Assembly: GCA_938046115.1 (NCBI GenBank)
Contig: CALIXX010000032.1
Location: 1 to 37,476, forward strand
Reading direction: 5' to 3'
DNA: 37,476 nucleotides
Source: an uncultured Candidatus Saccharibacteria bacterium
GTDB lineage: Bacteria > Patescibacteriota > Saccharimonadia > Saccharimonadales > Saccharimonadaceae
Within the stretch, counting starts at the first letter, position 1; every line of letters starts with the position of its first letter. The notes below the pieces were generated by a model. It searched no databases, was not told the DNA's origin, and saw only the letters and a list, made by a program, of their open reading frames with translations. Below are positions 24,253 to 33,237 of this stretch, piece after piece. The translations under genes were made by a program, and so were the position numbers.

Positions 24253-26087
24253 TGGCACGACGACCCGATCCAATCGACATTGCTGCCCAGCAGCGCGAGC
24301 GCGAGCAAGCAGAGGTAGAAGAAGCCTTTATCAAGGGGATGACGACGCTGCGCGACCTAATCGCGCCCAGCAGTCTCGAGATCCACAGCACGTACTTCCG
24401 CATTGGCACCAAGTATGGCCGCACACTCTACATCTACGGTTACCCACGTGAGCTCTACACAGGCTGGCTATCGGGGCTGATCAACATCGACCAAGTGCTC
24501 GATATTAGTATGTTTATTTACCCTGTTGAGACAGAGATCGTCCTCAACAACCTCCGCAAGAAGGTGACGCAGCTTGAGGCTGATATGGCACTTAATTCCG
24601 AGAAGGGTAAGGTGCGTGACCCAGCCCGCGAGGCCGCTCTGGCTGATGCCGAGGAATTGCGCGACCAGCTACAGCTTGGGGCCGAGCGTTTCTTCCGCTT
24701 TGGGCTCTACGTCACGCTCTATGCTGATAGCCTCGAGGAGCTGAGCTTCGTCCAGCACGTCATCGAGACAATCTTTGGCCAAAATATGGTCTACAGCAAG
24801 ACTGCCAGCAACCAGCAAGAGCAAGGCCTCAACAGTACCATCCCCCAAATGACCGACCAGCTGCAAGTCCGCCGCAACATGAACACTGGCGCGGTGAGCA
24901 CGAGCTTTCCCTTTACCAGTGCCGACCTAAGTGACGGCGAGGGTATTCTCTATGGCGTCAACCAGCACAACCAAGGGCTCGTTATTTTCGACCGCTTTAG
25001 CCTTGAGAATGCAAATATGGTCGTCTTTGCGAAGTCTGGTGCTGGTAAATCCTTCACCGTTAAGCTCGAGGCACTGCGCAGTATGATGCTTGGCACCGAC
25101 ATCCTCGTCATCGACCCAGAGAACGAGTATCAGAAGCTGGCCGATGCAGTCGGCGGCAGTTACATTCGCCTCAGCCTCAGCAGCGATACGCGAATTAACC
25201 CCTTTGACCTCCCCCGAGTAATCGACAGCGACGAAGCAACCGACGCCCTGCGCGCTAATCTCATCACCCTGCAGCGGCTCTTCAAGCTCATGTTGGGCGG
25301 CACGTTGGTGGGTGGGCAACAGATTGCCTTGCTCAGCCCAGCTGAAGAGGCTGATCTCGACCAAGCGCTCATCGATACCTATGCCCGGGCTGGTATTACC
25401 AGCGACCCACTGACACATAATTCTCAGCCACCGACGATCATCGACCTCTACGATACTCTCCTCCACATGGGTGGGGCAGGGCCGTCACTAGCTCAGCGCC
25501 TGCGCAAATACACCACAGGTACCTTTGCTGGCATCTTTAGCCAGCAAAGCAATGTTGATATTAATAACAGCATGGTCGTGTTTAACATCCGCGACCTCGA
25601 AGACGACCTGCGGCCAGTAGCGATGTATATTGTGCTGAGCCACATCTGGAATATCGCTCGCACCGTACAGCGCCGGCGGATGCTGATCGTTGATGAGGCC
25701 TGGCAGCTGATGAAGTACGAAGACTCGGCGGAGTTTCTCCATAGCCTAGCCAAGCGAGCCCGTAAGTACTCTCTGGGCTTGACGACCATCACGCAGGACG
25801 TAGAGGACTTTATGGGGAGCGAGAAGGGCCGGGCCATTGTGGCAAACAGCTCACTCCAGCTTTTGCTAAAGCAATCGACCAGTGCAGTGGATGTGCTGGC
25901 AGAGGTCTTTAAGCTCACCGAGGAGGAGCGCAAGCGCCTGTCTAACTTCCCTGTAGGCGATGGCCTCTTCTTTGCTGGGCAAAACCACGTCCATATCCGC
26001 ATTTTTGCCAGCGAGACCGAGACGCAATTCATCACCACCAACCCAGTGGCCAATAACAGCTTATACCAGCAGCCAGTGAGGTCGTAG
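24252..26087 (+). CDS. virB4: VirB4-type secretion ATPase
   Basis: A 611-residue hexameric AAA-type ATPase that energises type IV secretion on the cytoplasmic face. It carries Walker A AKSGAGKS (260-267), IDPENEYQKLA soon after, Walker B LIVDEAW (478-484), and TTITQDVEDFM, the Gln of which is a hallmark of the VirB4/TraC motor. The N-terminal part (HSTYFRIGTKYGRTLYIYGY, then a coiled segment of about residues 98-140) continues the domain begun in the previous gene. AAAGGAG precedes the ATG, which overlaps the preceding stop by one base. Coupling ATPase VirD4 is not in the window. Confidence 0.94.
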   Translation: MARRPDPIDIAAQQREREQAEVEEAFIKGMTTLRDLIAPSSLEIHSTYFRIGTKYGRTLYIYGYPRELYTGWLSGLINIDQVLDISMFIYPVETEIVLNNLRKKVTQLEADMALNSEKGKVRDPAREAALADAEELRDQLQLGAERFFRFGLYVTLYADSLEELSFVQHVIETIFGQNMVYSKTASNQQEQGLNSTIPQMTDQLQVRRNMNTGAVSTSFPFTSADLSDGEGILYGVNQHNQGLVIFDRFSLENANMVVFAKSGAGKSFTVKLEALRSMMLGTDILVIDPENEYQKLADAVGGSYIRLSLSSDTRINPFDLPRVIDSDEATDALRANLITLQRLFKLMLGGTLVGGQQIALLSPAEEADLDQALIDTYARAGITSDPLTHNSQPPTIIDLYDTLLHMGGAGPSLAQRLRKYTTGTFAGIFSQQSNVDINNSMVVFNIRDLEDDLRPVAMYIVLSHIWNIARTVQRRRMLIVDEAWQLMKYEDSAEFLHSLAKRARKYSLGLTTITQDVEDFMGSEKGRAIVANSSLQLLLKQSTSAVDVLAEVFKLTEEERKRLSNFPVGDGLFFAGQNHVHIRIFASETETQFITTNPVANNSLYQQPVRS

Positions 26088-26093
26088 CCCGTC

Positions 26094-29060
26094 ATGCCTA
26101 CCCCCATCCCCTCCCAGCAAAAACCCGATCTCGACCGGCATAATCCGGGGAATACGCATTGGAGTAACGATACCTTTGCTGGCCGGAATAATCACGCTGG
26201 CAGCGGTGATCATAGCCAATCCAACACCGCCCAAGACCTCCAGTCACGCGAGAATAGTGGGAGTGGCTCATCGTCACGCAGCAACGCCAGCAGCACTGGC
26301 GCAACCGGCAGCGACTATGCAAACTCCGTTCGAGGCCAAGAAGGCGCGCCAGGAAGCAACTGGAGCGATAACAACTGGTTCAACAAGGTAGTTCCACCAG
26401 ACAGCAAACTCTCTGAGCCCAAATCTCGCTTTGCCAAGGCACGGAGTGCGATATTCTCTAAGAAGGGTGGGCCAATGGGTATCCTTGGCGCTATTTTGCT
26501 TGGTGGTGGCTCAATGCTCTCATTTTTTAGTGGGCCAAGCCTACTTTTGCTTCATATCAAAGAAAATCTCACCAACCACTGGAATTCACAAAATACCAGC
26601 TTCGAGCGGCGTGCTAATAAGGTGCTGTTTAAGCGTATTCAAAACACTGCGACTAGTGGTATTTGCTCAGTAGTGAACGTGCGATGTAAATATAATCGTG
26701 TCTCGAATCGGCTACTGAAGCAGTTTGACAAAAATCAAGTTGAAGCTCTCGATAAAGAGGGGAATGTTATTAAACCCTCCGAAGAATTTGACTTAAAAAA
26801 ATCTACTCTTGGTGAAAAGGTTGCAAACTATCGGGTGACTTACGACAATGGTACAAAACAAACGGTTGGTCCCCCAGAATTCAAAAAATTATATTACGAG
26901 AATCCAGAGTTCAGAGCAATTATGCACCGCGCATATGCACCGCGCTGGGTGGCATTCTTCGATAAAGTGTTTAACAATGGCGTTATAAAAAAATTCTCTC
27001 TTACCAAGAAAAACAAGCTCGCTGGTGCCAAAAGCGAGAAAGAAGTCCGCGAAAGCATCGACAAAAATACCAAAGGCCAAGAAATGAAAGGCAAATACGA
27101 AGCCAAGGAGAATGACGACGAGGGCAAAGAAAAGGTTACTGAAGACACCGATGTTGGCAAAGCCGCTAAAGAAGCGGTGAGCGAAGGAGCCGAAGGAGCA
27201 ACAAAATCTGTTAGTAAGGAAGCAGCAGCCAATATTATCAAAAACGGTGTTGGCAAGACTGGTAATATTGTCGCCATGATTGCTGGTGGCCTCTGTATGG
27301 TGCAAGATGGCGCTAAGTCTATTAGCAAGACAATTCGCCTCATCCAAATGACACAAGTCATTAGCTATGCCATGATGTTCTTTACGATGGCAGACAACAT
27401 TAAGGCTGGCTCGACAGATTATATGGCTGTTGCTGTACTTGGGACGATTCTAACCACCGTACTCGTCAACAAATCTGGCAACGTAACCAAAAAAGCCGCA
27501 ACCGACGGAATGGGTCTTAAATATGGACTCATGAAAGAAATAGCCCCAACTGACACCTCCAACTGGACGGAATATGTCCCTGGCGGAGGGTGGGCTCGGA
27601 AGATGAGCGGCGTTGCCAATGCCCTTGGGGCTAATATTAGTGCACTGAAGACATCCTGCACAGCCATCAACAGCACTGGCGGTCAGCTCCTCATGAGTGT
27701 CGTTGGTGGATGGACAAGCGTCGTTGGTGAGTTGGTCTCAAACTTAGCTGCTCCTGTTATTTCTGCTGTGCTTGCGCCAATTCTCAGTAAGCTCATAAAT
27801 TCTATGGCAGGCACCCTTGTGAGTAGTGCTACCGTTGGCGAGGATGCTGGAGATGCCCTAACGAGCGGTGCAGTAAATATGTTCTCCGAAGCAGCAGCAG
27901 CGGGCGGTAATGGCATGCTTAATGTCGACCAAACAATTGCCTACGAACGAGAAACAGCTCGTCTCAACCTCGCCTATGCCGCCGAGCAACGCGTTGAGCG
28001 AAGCCCCTTTGACGCAACATCGCCGTATACCTTTATGGGGAGCCTCTATAGTTCATTCATCCCCTACATGGGTAGCTTTTCTAATCTTAGTAGCTTTGTT
28101 CATAATCTTGTGTCGCTCCCTAAGAATATCGTACCGGCCCTCTTTGGCAACAAAGTGAGCGCCAATACCGAGACAGATCGCATGAAAAAAATTTGGCAAG
28201 CATGCGATGACCCAAATATCCCCAAAGACGTCGCTGCTGGGCCATTTTGTAATATATCGTATGGTGCACTCAATCTCGATAAAGACCCTGACGAGGTTGC
28301 CCAATCTCTCGCTGGGCAATACAACGAAGAAACAGGCCAAGCAACTGGCGGCACGCTCAAAGAATGGCAAGAGAAGTGTGGCAAAGGTACTGATGGAGAG
28401 AATGGCGTCGACACCGCTTATTGCAAGTTTGACTCTGAGGAAAAAGTCAATGCTGCACTCTTCACAATTGACCAACGCGTCGTCGATACCATGGATAATG
28501 AACCGATCTCTGGTGGAGGTGGTGCAAGCCAATCTAGCAGTAGTACCCCCAGCGGCCCGGCAGTCGGGGAGCCAGAATTTAACCAAGCTCAGCCTGCTGC
28601 AGAAGGTGGCGATTCTATATCAACATGGAACGGCCTCAAAAATGGCGAGCTAGCAGAAGGAGATTTAGTAGCTCTGTCATTTTCGTCCGGCGAGAGGATG
28701 CACAAGCAAGCTGCGGCCGCTATGGAAGAAATGAACAAAGCTTACAAAGCGGAGACTGGTGCTGATTTTGGTATCAACGAAGCATACCGAGACTGCCAAC
28801 GGCAAATTGCATACGCAACACCAGGTAACCCATTATACCAAGGTGGTCTCGCCAAGCCAGCGCCACCTTGTAGCTCGAACCATGGCTGGGGGCTCGCAGC
28901 AGATATCAGTGTGGGGGACTTTGGCTCTTCTACTTACAATTGGCTCAAAGCTAATGCACATAAGTACGGCTATGTTCACCCCGAATGGGCAGAACCTAAC
29001 GGTAGTAAGCCAGAAGCATGGCACTGGGAGTATGCTCGACGCATTGGAGGATCATCATGA
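26094..29060 (+). CDS. Giant membrane protein with C-terminal VanY-type D,D-carboxypeptidase
   Basis: A 988-residue protein. Residues 1-120 are a Ser/Asn/Gly/Gln-rich, probably disordered cytoplasmic start. A glycine-rich membrane segment, GPMGILGAILLGGGSMLSFF (about 127-146), and LLLLHIKENLTNHW follow. Then come a charged region (to ~370), hydrophobic stretches near 385-470 and 545-590, and a long exported part. The last ~135 residues are an M15B peptidase with SNHGWGLAADI and EAWHWEY; His930, Asp937 and His977 are the expected zinc ligands. Such enzymes remove the terminal D-Ala of peptidoglycan stems. Fusion to a multi-helix secretion-cluster protein suggests a tethered wall-remodelling function at the machine. 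No Shine-Dalgarno is seen; the start lies six bases after virB4. Confidence 0.85.
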   Translation: MPTPIPSQQKPDLDRHNPGNTHWSNDTFAGRNNHAGSGDHSQSNTAQDLQSRENSGSGSSSRSNASSTGATGSDYANSVRGQEGAPGSNWSDNNWFNKVVPPDSKLSEPKSRFAKARSAIFSKKGGPMGILGAILLGGGSMLSFFSGPSLLLLHIKENLTNHWNSQNTSFERRANKVLFKRIQNTATSGICSVVNVRCKYNRVSNRLLKQFDKNQVEALDKEGNVIKPSEEFDLKKSTLGEKVANYRVTYDNGTKQTVGPPEFKKLYYENPEFRAIMHRAYAPRWVAFFDKVFNNGVIKKFSLTKKNKLAGAKSEKEVRESIDKNTKGQEMKGKYEAKENDDEGKEKVTEDTDVGKAAKEAVSEGAEGATKSVSKEAAANIIKNGVGKTGNIVAMIAGGLCMVQDGAKSISKTIRLIQMTQVISYAMMFFTMADNIKAGSTDYMAVAVLGTILTTVLVNKSGNVTKKAATDGMGLKYGLMKEIAPTDTSNWTEYVPGGGWARKMSGVANALGANISALKTSCTAINSTGGQLLMSVVGGWTSVVGELVSNLAAPVISAVLAPILSKLINSMAGTLVSSATVGEDAGDALTSGAVNMFSEAAAAGGNGMLNVDQTIAYERETARLNLAYAAEQRVERSPFDATSPYTFMGSLYSSFIPYMGSFSNLSSFVHNLVSLPKNIVPALFGNKVSANTETDRMKKIWQACDDPNIPKDVAAGPFCNISYGALNLDKDPDEVAQSLAGQYNEETGQATGGTLKEWQEKCGKGTDGENGVDTAYCKFDSEEKVNAALFTIDQRVVDTMDNEPISGGGGASQSSSSTPSGPAVGEPEFNQAQPAAEGGDSISTWNGLKNGELAEGDLVALSFSSGERMHKQAAAAMEEMNKAYKAETGADFGINEAYRDCQRQIAYATPGNPLYQGGLAKPAPPCSSNHGWGLAADISVGDFGSSTYNWLKANAHKYGYVHPEWAEPNGSKPEAWHWEYARRIGGSS

Positions 29061-30424
29061 TCATGCAATGGATCCATCAGTGCTTATCCTTTCTTCATAT
29101 CTTTATTGCTCATTGCTGGATATATATTCGGCAGCGACTGCTTCGCTTTTCGTCTCTTTTTTCTCCATCAACACAACTCTTTTCTCACTGCACAACTATC
29201 TATCGAATAAGCTCTCTTGTTTTTGCGATAGTATTCTCTCTCGTGTCAACTCCCGCTTCAGCTTTAGACGCAAGGTTCTTTTCTGGCAACTATATCGAGC
29301 ATTTCGACCCCGACGCAGCAACCTGCTCTACCAGCAGCACCAGCAGTAGCGATGGCAGTAGCGCCACTGGGGCAGAAGACCTCAAAGACTTCGTCCGCAA
29401 ATACGTCAAGATGGCTGTCGAAACGAACAAAAAGTATGGCACGCCATACGAGACAGTTCTTGCTCAGGGGGTTATTGAGTCTGGTTATGGCAAATCTGGA
29501 CTTACCGTCAAGGCAAATAATTTCCATGGTATCAAGGCTGGCGGGAACTGGTCGGGTGAGGTGATCGATATGGAGACCGAGGAGGAATACGCCTCTGGCC
29601 GAACAACAATTGTCGACGGCTTTCGCAAATACCCCACCGTCGAGGCTGGCTGGCTCGGCTATGGCGAATTCATCACGAGCAACTCACGCTATAGCGAGGC
29701 CCTTAAATATCCTGGCGACCCGCGCAAATACCTCCAGGAGATTAAAAATGCTGGCTATGCGACCGACAGCCAATATGTCTCGACTGTCACCGAATATATT
29801 GATAAGATTGAGCAAATTGTCAAGGAAGAGAACTTGTCTCCGCCTTCATCCCAAATCCAAGTCGAAGGTGGTAATAATAATGGCGCCAACGCTCAAAATG
29901 TTTCAGCCACAGGCTGTACCGCAAACGGCAGCAAAAGTGCCGCTGGCGGAACAATCGTCGAGACGGCTAAGAGTCTTGCCTGGGAGGATGGACGACGAGT
30001 CGGTAATGGCGGCGAAAAAGAAGAATACCGAAATGCTCGCCAGCAGTATAATCCGGAGGCAGGCCCCGACTACACTGATTGCGGTAAGTATGTTTCAACA
30101 GTGATGCGTATGAGTGGAGCAGACCCAAATTACCCACCGGCCGGAACGGTTAATCAGCGGCCTTATGTCCTCAGCCACCCAGAGAAATACTACACCAAAG
30201 AATCTCCAAGTATGAGCGATCTACAGCCTGGTGATATTCTAGTCTTTAATGGCCATACATTGTTTTACTTAGGTGATCTTGGTAACGGGTTTGTCGGTGC
30301 ACAAGCTTCCCAATACCAACACGTCCCATCTTATATCAAACAAGGAACACTCGAGTGGATGCTTGGAAACTCGGGCGTTGTATTAGCGAGGACAGTCAAT
30401 GGAAATACTCAATCAAAAACGTAA
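29057..30424 (+). CDS. Secreted two-domain peptidoglycan hydrolase: glucosaminidase plus CHAP/NlpC-like
   Basis: A 455-residue exported protein. Its N-terminus is long, with a hydrophobic signal or anchor at about residues 43-67 (ISSLVFAIVFSLVSTPASA, cut after ASA). A glucosaminidase/lysozyme-like domain spans about residues 110-265: ETVLAQGVIESGYGKSGL with putative catalytic Glu141, NNFHGIK, and FRKYPTVEAGWLGYGEFI. After a Ser/Asn linker, a C-terminal cysteine-peptidase-like domain has YTDCGKYVSTVMR (Cys342) and LQPGDILVFNGHTLFYLGD (His400), the NlpC/P60-CHAP pattern. Together they should cut glycan and peptide, as the VirB1/CwlT-type enzymes of conjugation systems do. The ATG overlaps the VanY-gene stop (ATGA) and follows GGAGG by six bases. 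Confidence 0.88.
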   Translation: MIMQWIHQCLSFLHIFIAHCWIYIRQRLLRFSSLFSPSTQLFSHCTTIYRISSLVFAIVFSLVSTPASALDARFFSGNYIEHFDPDAATCSTSSTSSSDGSSATGAEDLKDFVRKYVKMAVETNKKYGTPYETVLAQGVIESGYGKSGLTVKANNFHGIKAGGNWSGEVIDMETEEEYASGRTTIVDGFRKYPTVEAGWLGYGEFITSNSRYSEALKYPGDPRKYLQEIKNAGYATDSQYVSTVTEYIDKIEQIVKEENLSPPSSQIQVEGGNNNGANAQNVSATGCTANGSKSAAGGTIVETAKSLAWEDGRRVGNGGEKEEYRNARQQYNPEAGPDYTDCGKYVSTVMRMSGADPNYPPAGTVNQRPYVLSHPEKYYTKESPSMSDLQPGDILVFNGHTLFYLGDLGNGFVGAQASQYQHVPSYIKQGTLEWMLGNSGVVLARTVNGNTQSKT

Positions 30425-31127
30425 CCAAATTATCGCATTATTTGCACTGCTTGCCATTGGCATGATTGCATTTACGATATATCGCTTTGTTGATAATCTT
30501 AAATACGACAGTACTGTTTTCGTTTATGCTATCCCCGATAGCCTCACTGTCTCGTATGATACGATCAAAGACCAAAAGGTAACATCGCGAACAAATCACG
30601 CTGTAAAGAGCGGGTCGTACATATACACATTCCGGGCCAAGGGCTTCGCCGACCACCAGGTTAGGCTAGACCTCAAGCCAGGCGAAGAAAAGAAGCTATT
30701 CTTTGCTATGAAGCCGATAACCGAGGAAGCGAAGAGAGAAGCGAAGAGAGAAAAATACAACGACATTCGCGAAGCAATCGGAGGCCATGAAGCAACACAA
30801 GGAGGAGCAAAAATATCTCAAGAGAGCCCTCTTATTAATAAACTTCCTCACTACTCACGTTGGTTTTACATTGTTACCTGTAACCCATACCGCACGACCG
30901 ACCGATCAAATCGGCTTGGTATATGCATTGTCACAACAGACAAAACGAGTCAATCACAGGTCGACCAAGCGCTCAGTTATCTTAAAAAACACGACAAAGA
31001 TATTGATAAATACGACATAAAAATCAATGGCAAAATATATCCCACCGCCGAAGAGCTAGAAAAGAAGCGTGTTGTTCCGTGCGGCGGCAATAATCCACCG
31101 TGGTGTTATATGTACACTGATATATAA
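30399..31127 (+). CDS. Anchored extracytoplasmic protein, unknown function
   Basis: A 242-residue protein with an N-terminal anchor (IIALFALLAIGMIAFTIYRF, about residues 10-29) and the rest probably outside the membrane. Residues 35-105 look like a beta-sandwich of the PEGA type (SYIYTFRAKGFADHQVRLDL, EKKLFFAMKP). A charged segment built on a repeated AKRE unit follows, from a 12-base tandem duplication near 30728-30751, then a C-terminal domain with cysteines (VTCNPYR, VPCGGNNPPWCYMYTDI) that could form disulfides. It overlaps the hydrolase gene by 26 bases and ends eight bases before convergent recF, so it closes the secretion cluster. Its function is unknown; a structural or host-contact role is possible. 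Confidence 0.8.
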   Translation: MEILNQKRNQIIALFALLAIGMIAFTIYRFVDNLKYDSTVFVYAIPDSLTVSYDTIKDQKVTSRTNHAVKSGSYIYTFRAKGFADHQVRLDLKPGEEKKLFFAMKPITEEAKREAKREKYNDIREAIGGHEATQGGAKISQESPLINKLPHYSRWFYIVTCNPYRTTDRSNRLGICIVTTDKTSQSQVDQALSYLKKHDKDIDKYDIKINGKIYPTAEELEKKRVVPCGGNNPPWCYMYTDI

Positions 31128-31135
31128 GGCGAAGT

Positions 31136-32134
31136 CTATCCCACCGCACTCGTCATCACAATCTGATTATCGACGAATTCGCTCAGGAGGCGCTGCTGGC
31201 GCTGCTGATCGAGCTCGCCAAAGACATCGTCGAGCAGAATGAGTGGCGCTTGGCCTGTTTGCTGCTGGATGTAGGCTGCTTCGAGAAATTTGAGGGCAAG
31301 CACAATGGTGCGGATTTCGCCGCGCGATGCAGTCTTGGCGGCCAGATTACCCCGAAACAGCACCGTTATATCATGCCGGTGCGGGCCAACACTCGTCGCG
31401 CCAATTGCTTTGTCGTATGCTGTTTTTTGCTCATACTCGGCGAGAAGCTGCTGCGCGGTCATACTGCGCTCCTCCGAGTAGTGTAGCGCAACGCTATCCG
31501 CCACACCCGCAATACTCTGGTACATAGCACTGCTTTTTGTATTAAGATAGCGCAGCACCCGCTGACGCTTCGTAATGATCGACGCGCCATACTGACTCAA
31601 GATAAGATTCCACGAGAAAAGTGTCGCATCACTAAGAGCAGGGTCTTTGAGTAATTTATTACGTTGTTGCAGTGCTCGGTGGTAGCGGCTCAGCTCGTGG
31701 CTATAGTGTACATCATATTGCTGGATAAGCGTATCGAGAAAATCACGCCGACGCTGCGGCGAGCCAGTGATAATTCGCAGCGTATCTGGCTCGAAGAGGA
31801 CGATCGGATATTTTTTGCTATAGGGAAGGCGACCATAGGTCGTGCCATCGACTATAAAACGCTTGCGCTTATTTTCATGTCGACGATCGTACTGGACGCG
31901 ATAATGTTGCTCATCCGTCGCAAGATCAATTGTATAACTTTTTTGTTCATGTTGGCAGACTGCTTCATCACTACCACGAAAGGAAGTTCCACGCAGCGCA
32001 ATATGAATCGCCTCGATAAGCGATGTCTTGCCAGAGCCATTTGGGCCAGAAATCAGCGTCGTGCCCAGCTCAAGGTCAAGCGTCTTGAGCGTATGAATCC
32101 GCACATGCTGCACTGCTAGCCGCGTTATCTTCAT
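31136..32134 (-). CDS. recF: DNA replication and repair protein RecF
   Basis: A 332-residue SMC-like ATPase that helps load RecA at gaps and stalled forks. It begins MKITRLAVQHVRIHTL, with Walker A GPNGSGKT at residues 30-37 and the Walker B/D-loop LILLDDVFGELDQQRQQRLL near the end. It is shorter than the usual ~360 residues but contains the essential ATPase parts. It starts two bases after the dnaN stop and is surely co-transcribed with dnaN. GAAGAG lies in the dnaN end as a weak ribosome binding site. Its stop faces the last secretion-cluster gene with eight bases between and no terminator. Confidence 0.95.
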   Translation of the reverse strand: MKITRLAVQHVRIHTLKTLDLELGTTLISGPNGSGKTSLIEAIHIALRGTSFRGSDEAVCQHEQKSYTIDLATDEQHYRVQYDRRHENKRKRFIVDGTTYGRLPYSKKYPIVLFEPDTLRIITGSPQRRRDFLDTLIQQYDVHYSHELSRYHRALQQRNKLLKDPALSDATLFSWNLILSQYGASIITKRQRVLRYLNTKSSAMYQSIAGVADSVALHYSEERSMTAQQLLAEYEQKTAYDKAIGATSVGPHRHDITVLFRGNLAAKTASRGEIRTIVLALKFLEAAYIQQQTGQAPLILLDDVFGELDQQRQQRLLSEFVDNQIVMTSAVG

Positions 32135-32136
32135 CG

Positions 32137-33237
32137 CTAGCTCTTCAGTGGCATAATAATATGAATGTAGTTTGGCTCGGGCTGAGCGACCGTCAAGACA
32201 CAGGGCGAGAGCTTGCCACTAAAGCGGAAGGTGATCGTCTCGCCATCGAGAACACCCAGTGCATCACTAATGTACCGCGAATTGAGCGTAATCTGCCCAT
32301 CACTCGACACCTCAGCTTCCGCCTCGGAGGTATTCTCGCCCAGCTCGGACGCAACGGAGTGAATCCGTAATTTCTGCGCCTCATGGTCGGCGGTGAGTGT
32401 GACACTGCCGCCAGACTCACGCGCAAAGAGCCCTGCCACCTTTACTACGCGCGAGAAATCGCCTACTGCAAGCGTCACGTTTGTCTCTGATTGAGCAGGG
32501 ATGAGCTGCCGATAGTTTGGATAGGTGCCATCAATTAAGCGGCTGGTAATCTCCACTTCCTCTAGCCGAAAACGCACCTGCGTCTCATCAAAGAGCACCT
32601 CCACTTCTTCCGTGCCGTCACTGAGCGAGCGTAGCGCTTCCTGCAAACTGCTCGCTGGCACAATGGCTGCAATCTGGCTCTGGCTTGTCATCAAACGCCG
32701 CTCAGCCAGGCGATAGCCATCCGTCGCCGCCATATACAGCGCACCATCCACTGTATGCCAATACACACCAGTCAAAACAGGCCGAGTCGTATCATTACTA
32801 CACGTCACCAAGGTTTGCGCTGCCGCTTGCTTGAAGTCCGTAGCAGCAATGCTATAGCGCACCGATTGTTCTTCATCAATCGTCGGTAGCTCCGGAAAGT
32901 CATCTGCCACCACGCCATTGATCGTCGAAGTATACCCGCCAGACGTCAGTGTCATACGCGTGCCATCGGTCTCAAGCTCGATTGGCCCCTTCGGCAAATT
33001 CGCCACAAATTCGCTCACGAGCTTGGCTGGTAGGGTAATCACCCCCGGCGTCTCTACCTTTGCACCAATATAGTAGGTCGCGGCGATCTCTAGGTTGGTC
33101 GCAGCCAAGAGAAGGCGATTACCCTCAGTACGGAATAGTATATTATTTAAGATTGGCAGGCCAGCTCGGTTGCTCGCAACTCGCCCGACAACCCCGAGCG
33201 CTCGTGCAAGGTTTTCTTGTGTGACGGACAGTTTCAT
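32137..33237 (-). CDS. dnaN: DNA polymerase III sliding clamp (beta subunit)
   Basis: A 366-residue protein of normal length for the beta clamp, the ring that tethers the replicative polymerase. It begins MKLSVTQENLARALGVVGRV, has VLTGVYWHTVDGALYMAATDGYRLA, the family's strongest block, and ends EPNYIHIIMPLKS. The AAAGGAT sequence eight bases before the ATG is a good ribosome binding site. The gene lies downstream of dnaA across 282 bases that hold part of the origin, and precedes recF. Confidence 0.97.
   Translation of the reverse strand: MKLSVTQENLARALGVVGRVASNRAGLPILNNILFRTEGNRLLLAATNLEIAATYYIGAKVETPGVITLPAKLVSEFVANLPKGPIELETDGTRMTLTSGGYTSTINGVVADDFPELPTIDEEQSVRYSIAATDFKQAAAQTLVTCSNDTTRPVLTGVYWHTVDGALYMAATDGYRLAERRLMTSQSQIAAIVPASSLQEALRSLSDGTEEVEVLFDETQVRFRLEEVEITSRLIDGTYPNYRQLIPAQSETNVTLAVGDFSRVVKVAGLFARESGGSVTLTADHEAQKLRIHSVASELGENTSEAEAEVSSDGQITLNSRYISDALGVLDGETITFRFSGKLSPCVLTVAQPEPNYIHIIMPLKS

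Noticed and set aside
30725..30755. Tandem repeat as a possible phase-variable tract
   Set aside because: Only two copies of a 12-base unit, in frame, encoding a repeated AKRE segment; copy changes would not shift the frame.
16605..31127. Integrated conjugative element using tRNA-Ser(GGA) as its attachment site
   Set aside because: The tRNA 3' end, the usual integration point, faces away from the secretion cluster. I see no integrase, relaxase or direct repeat of the tRNA end, and recF-dnaN-dnaA follow immediately on the other side.
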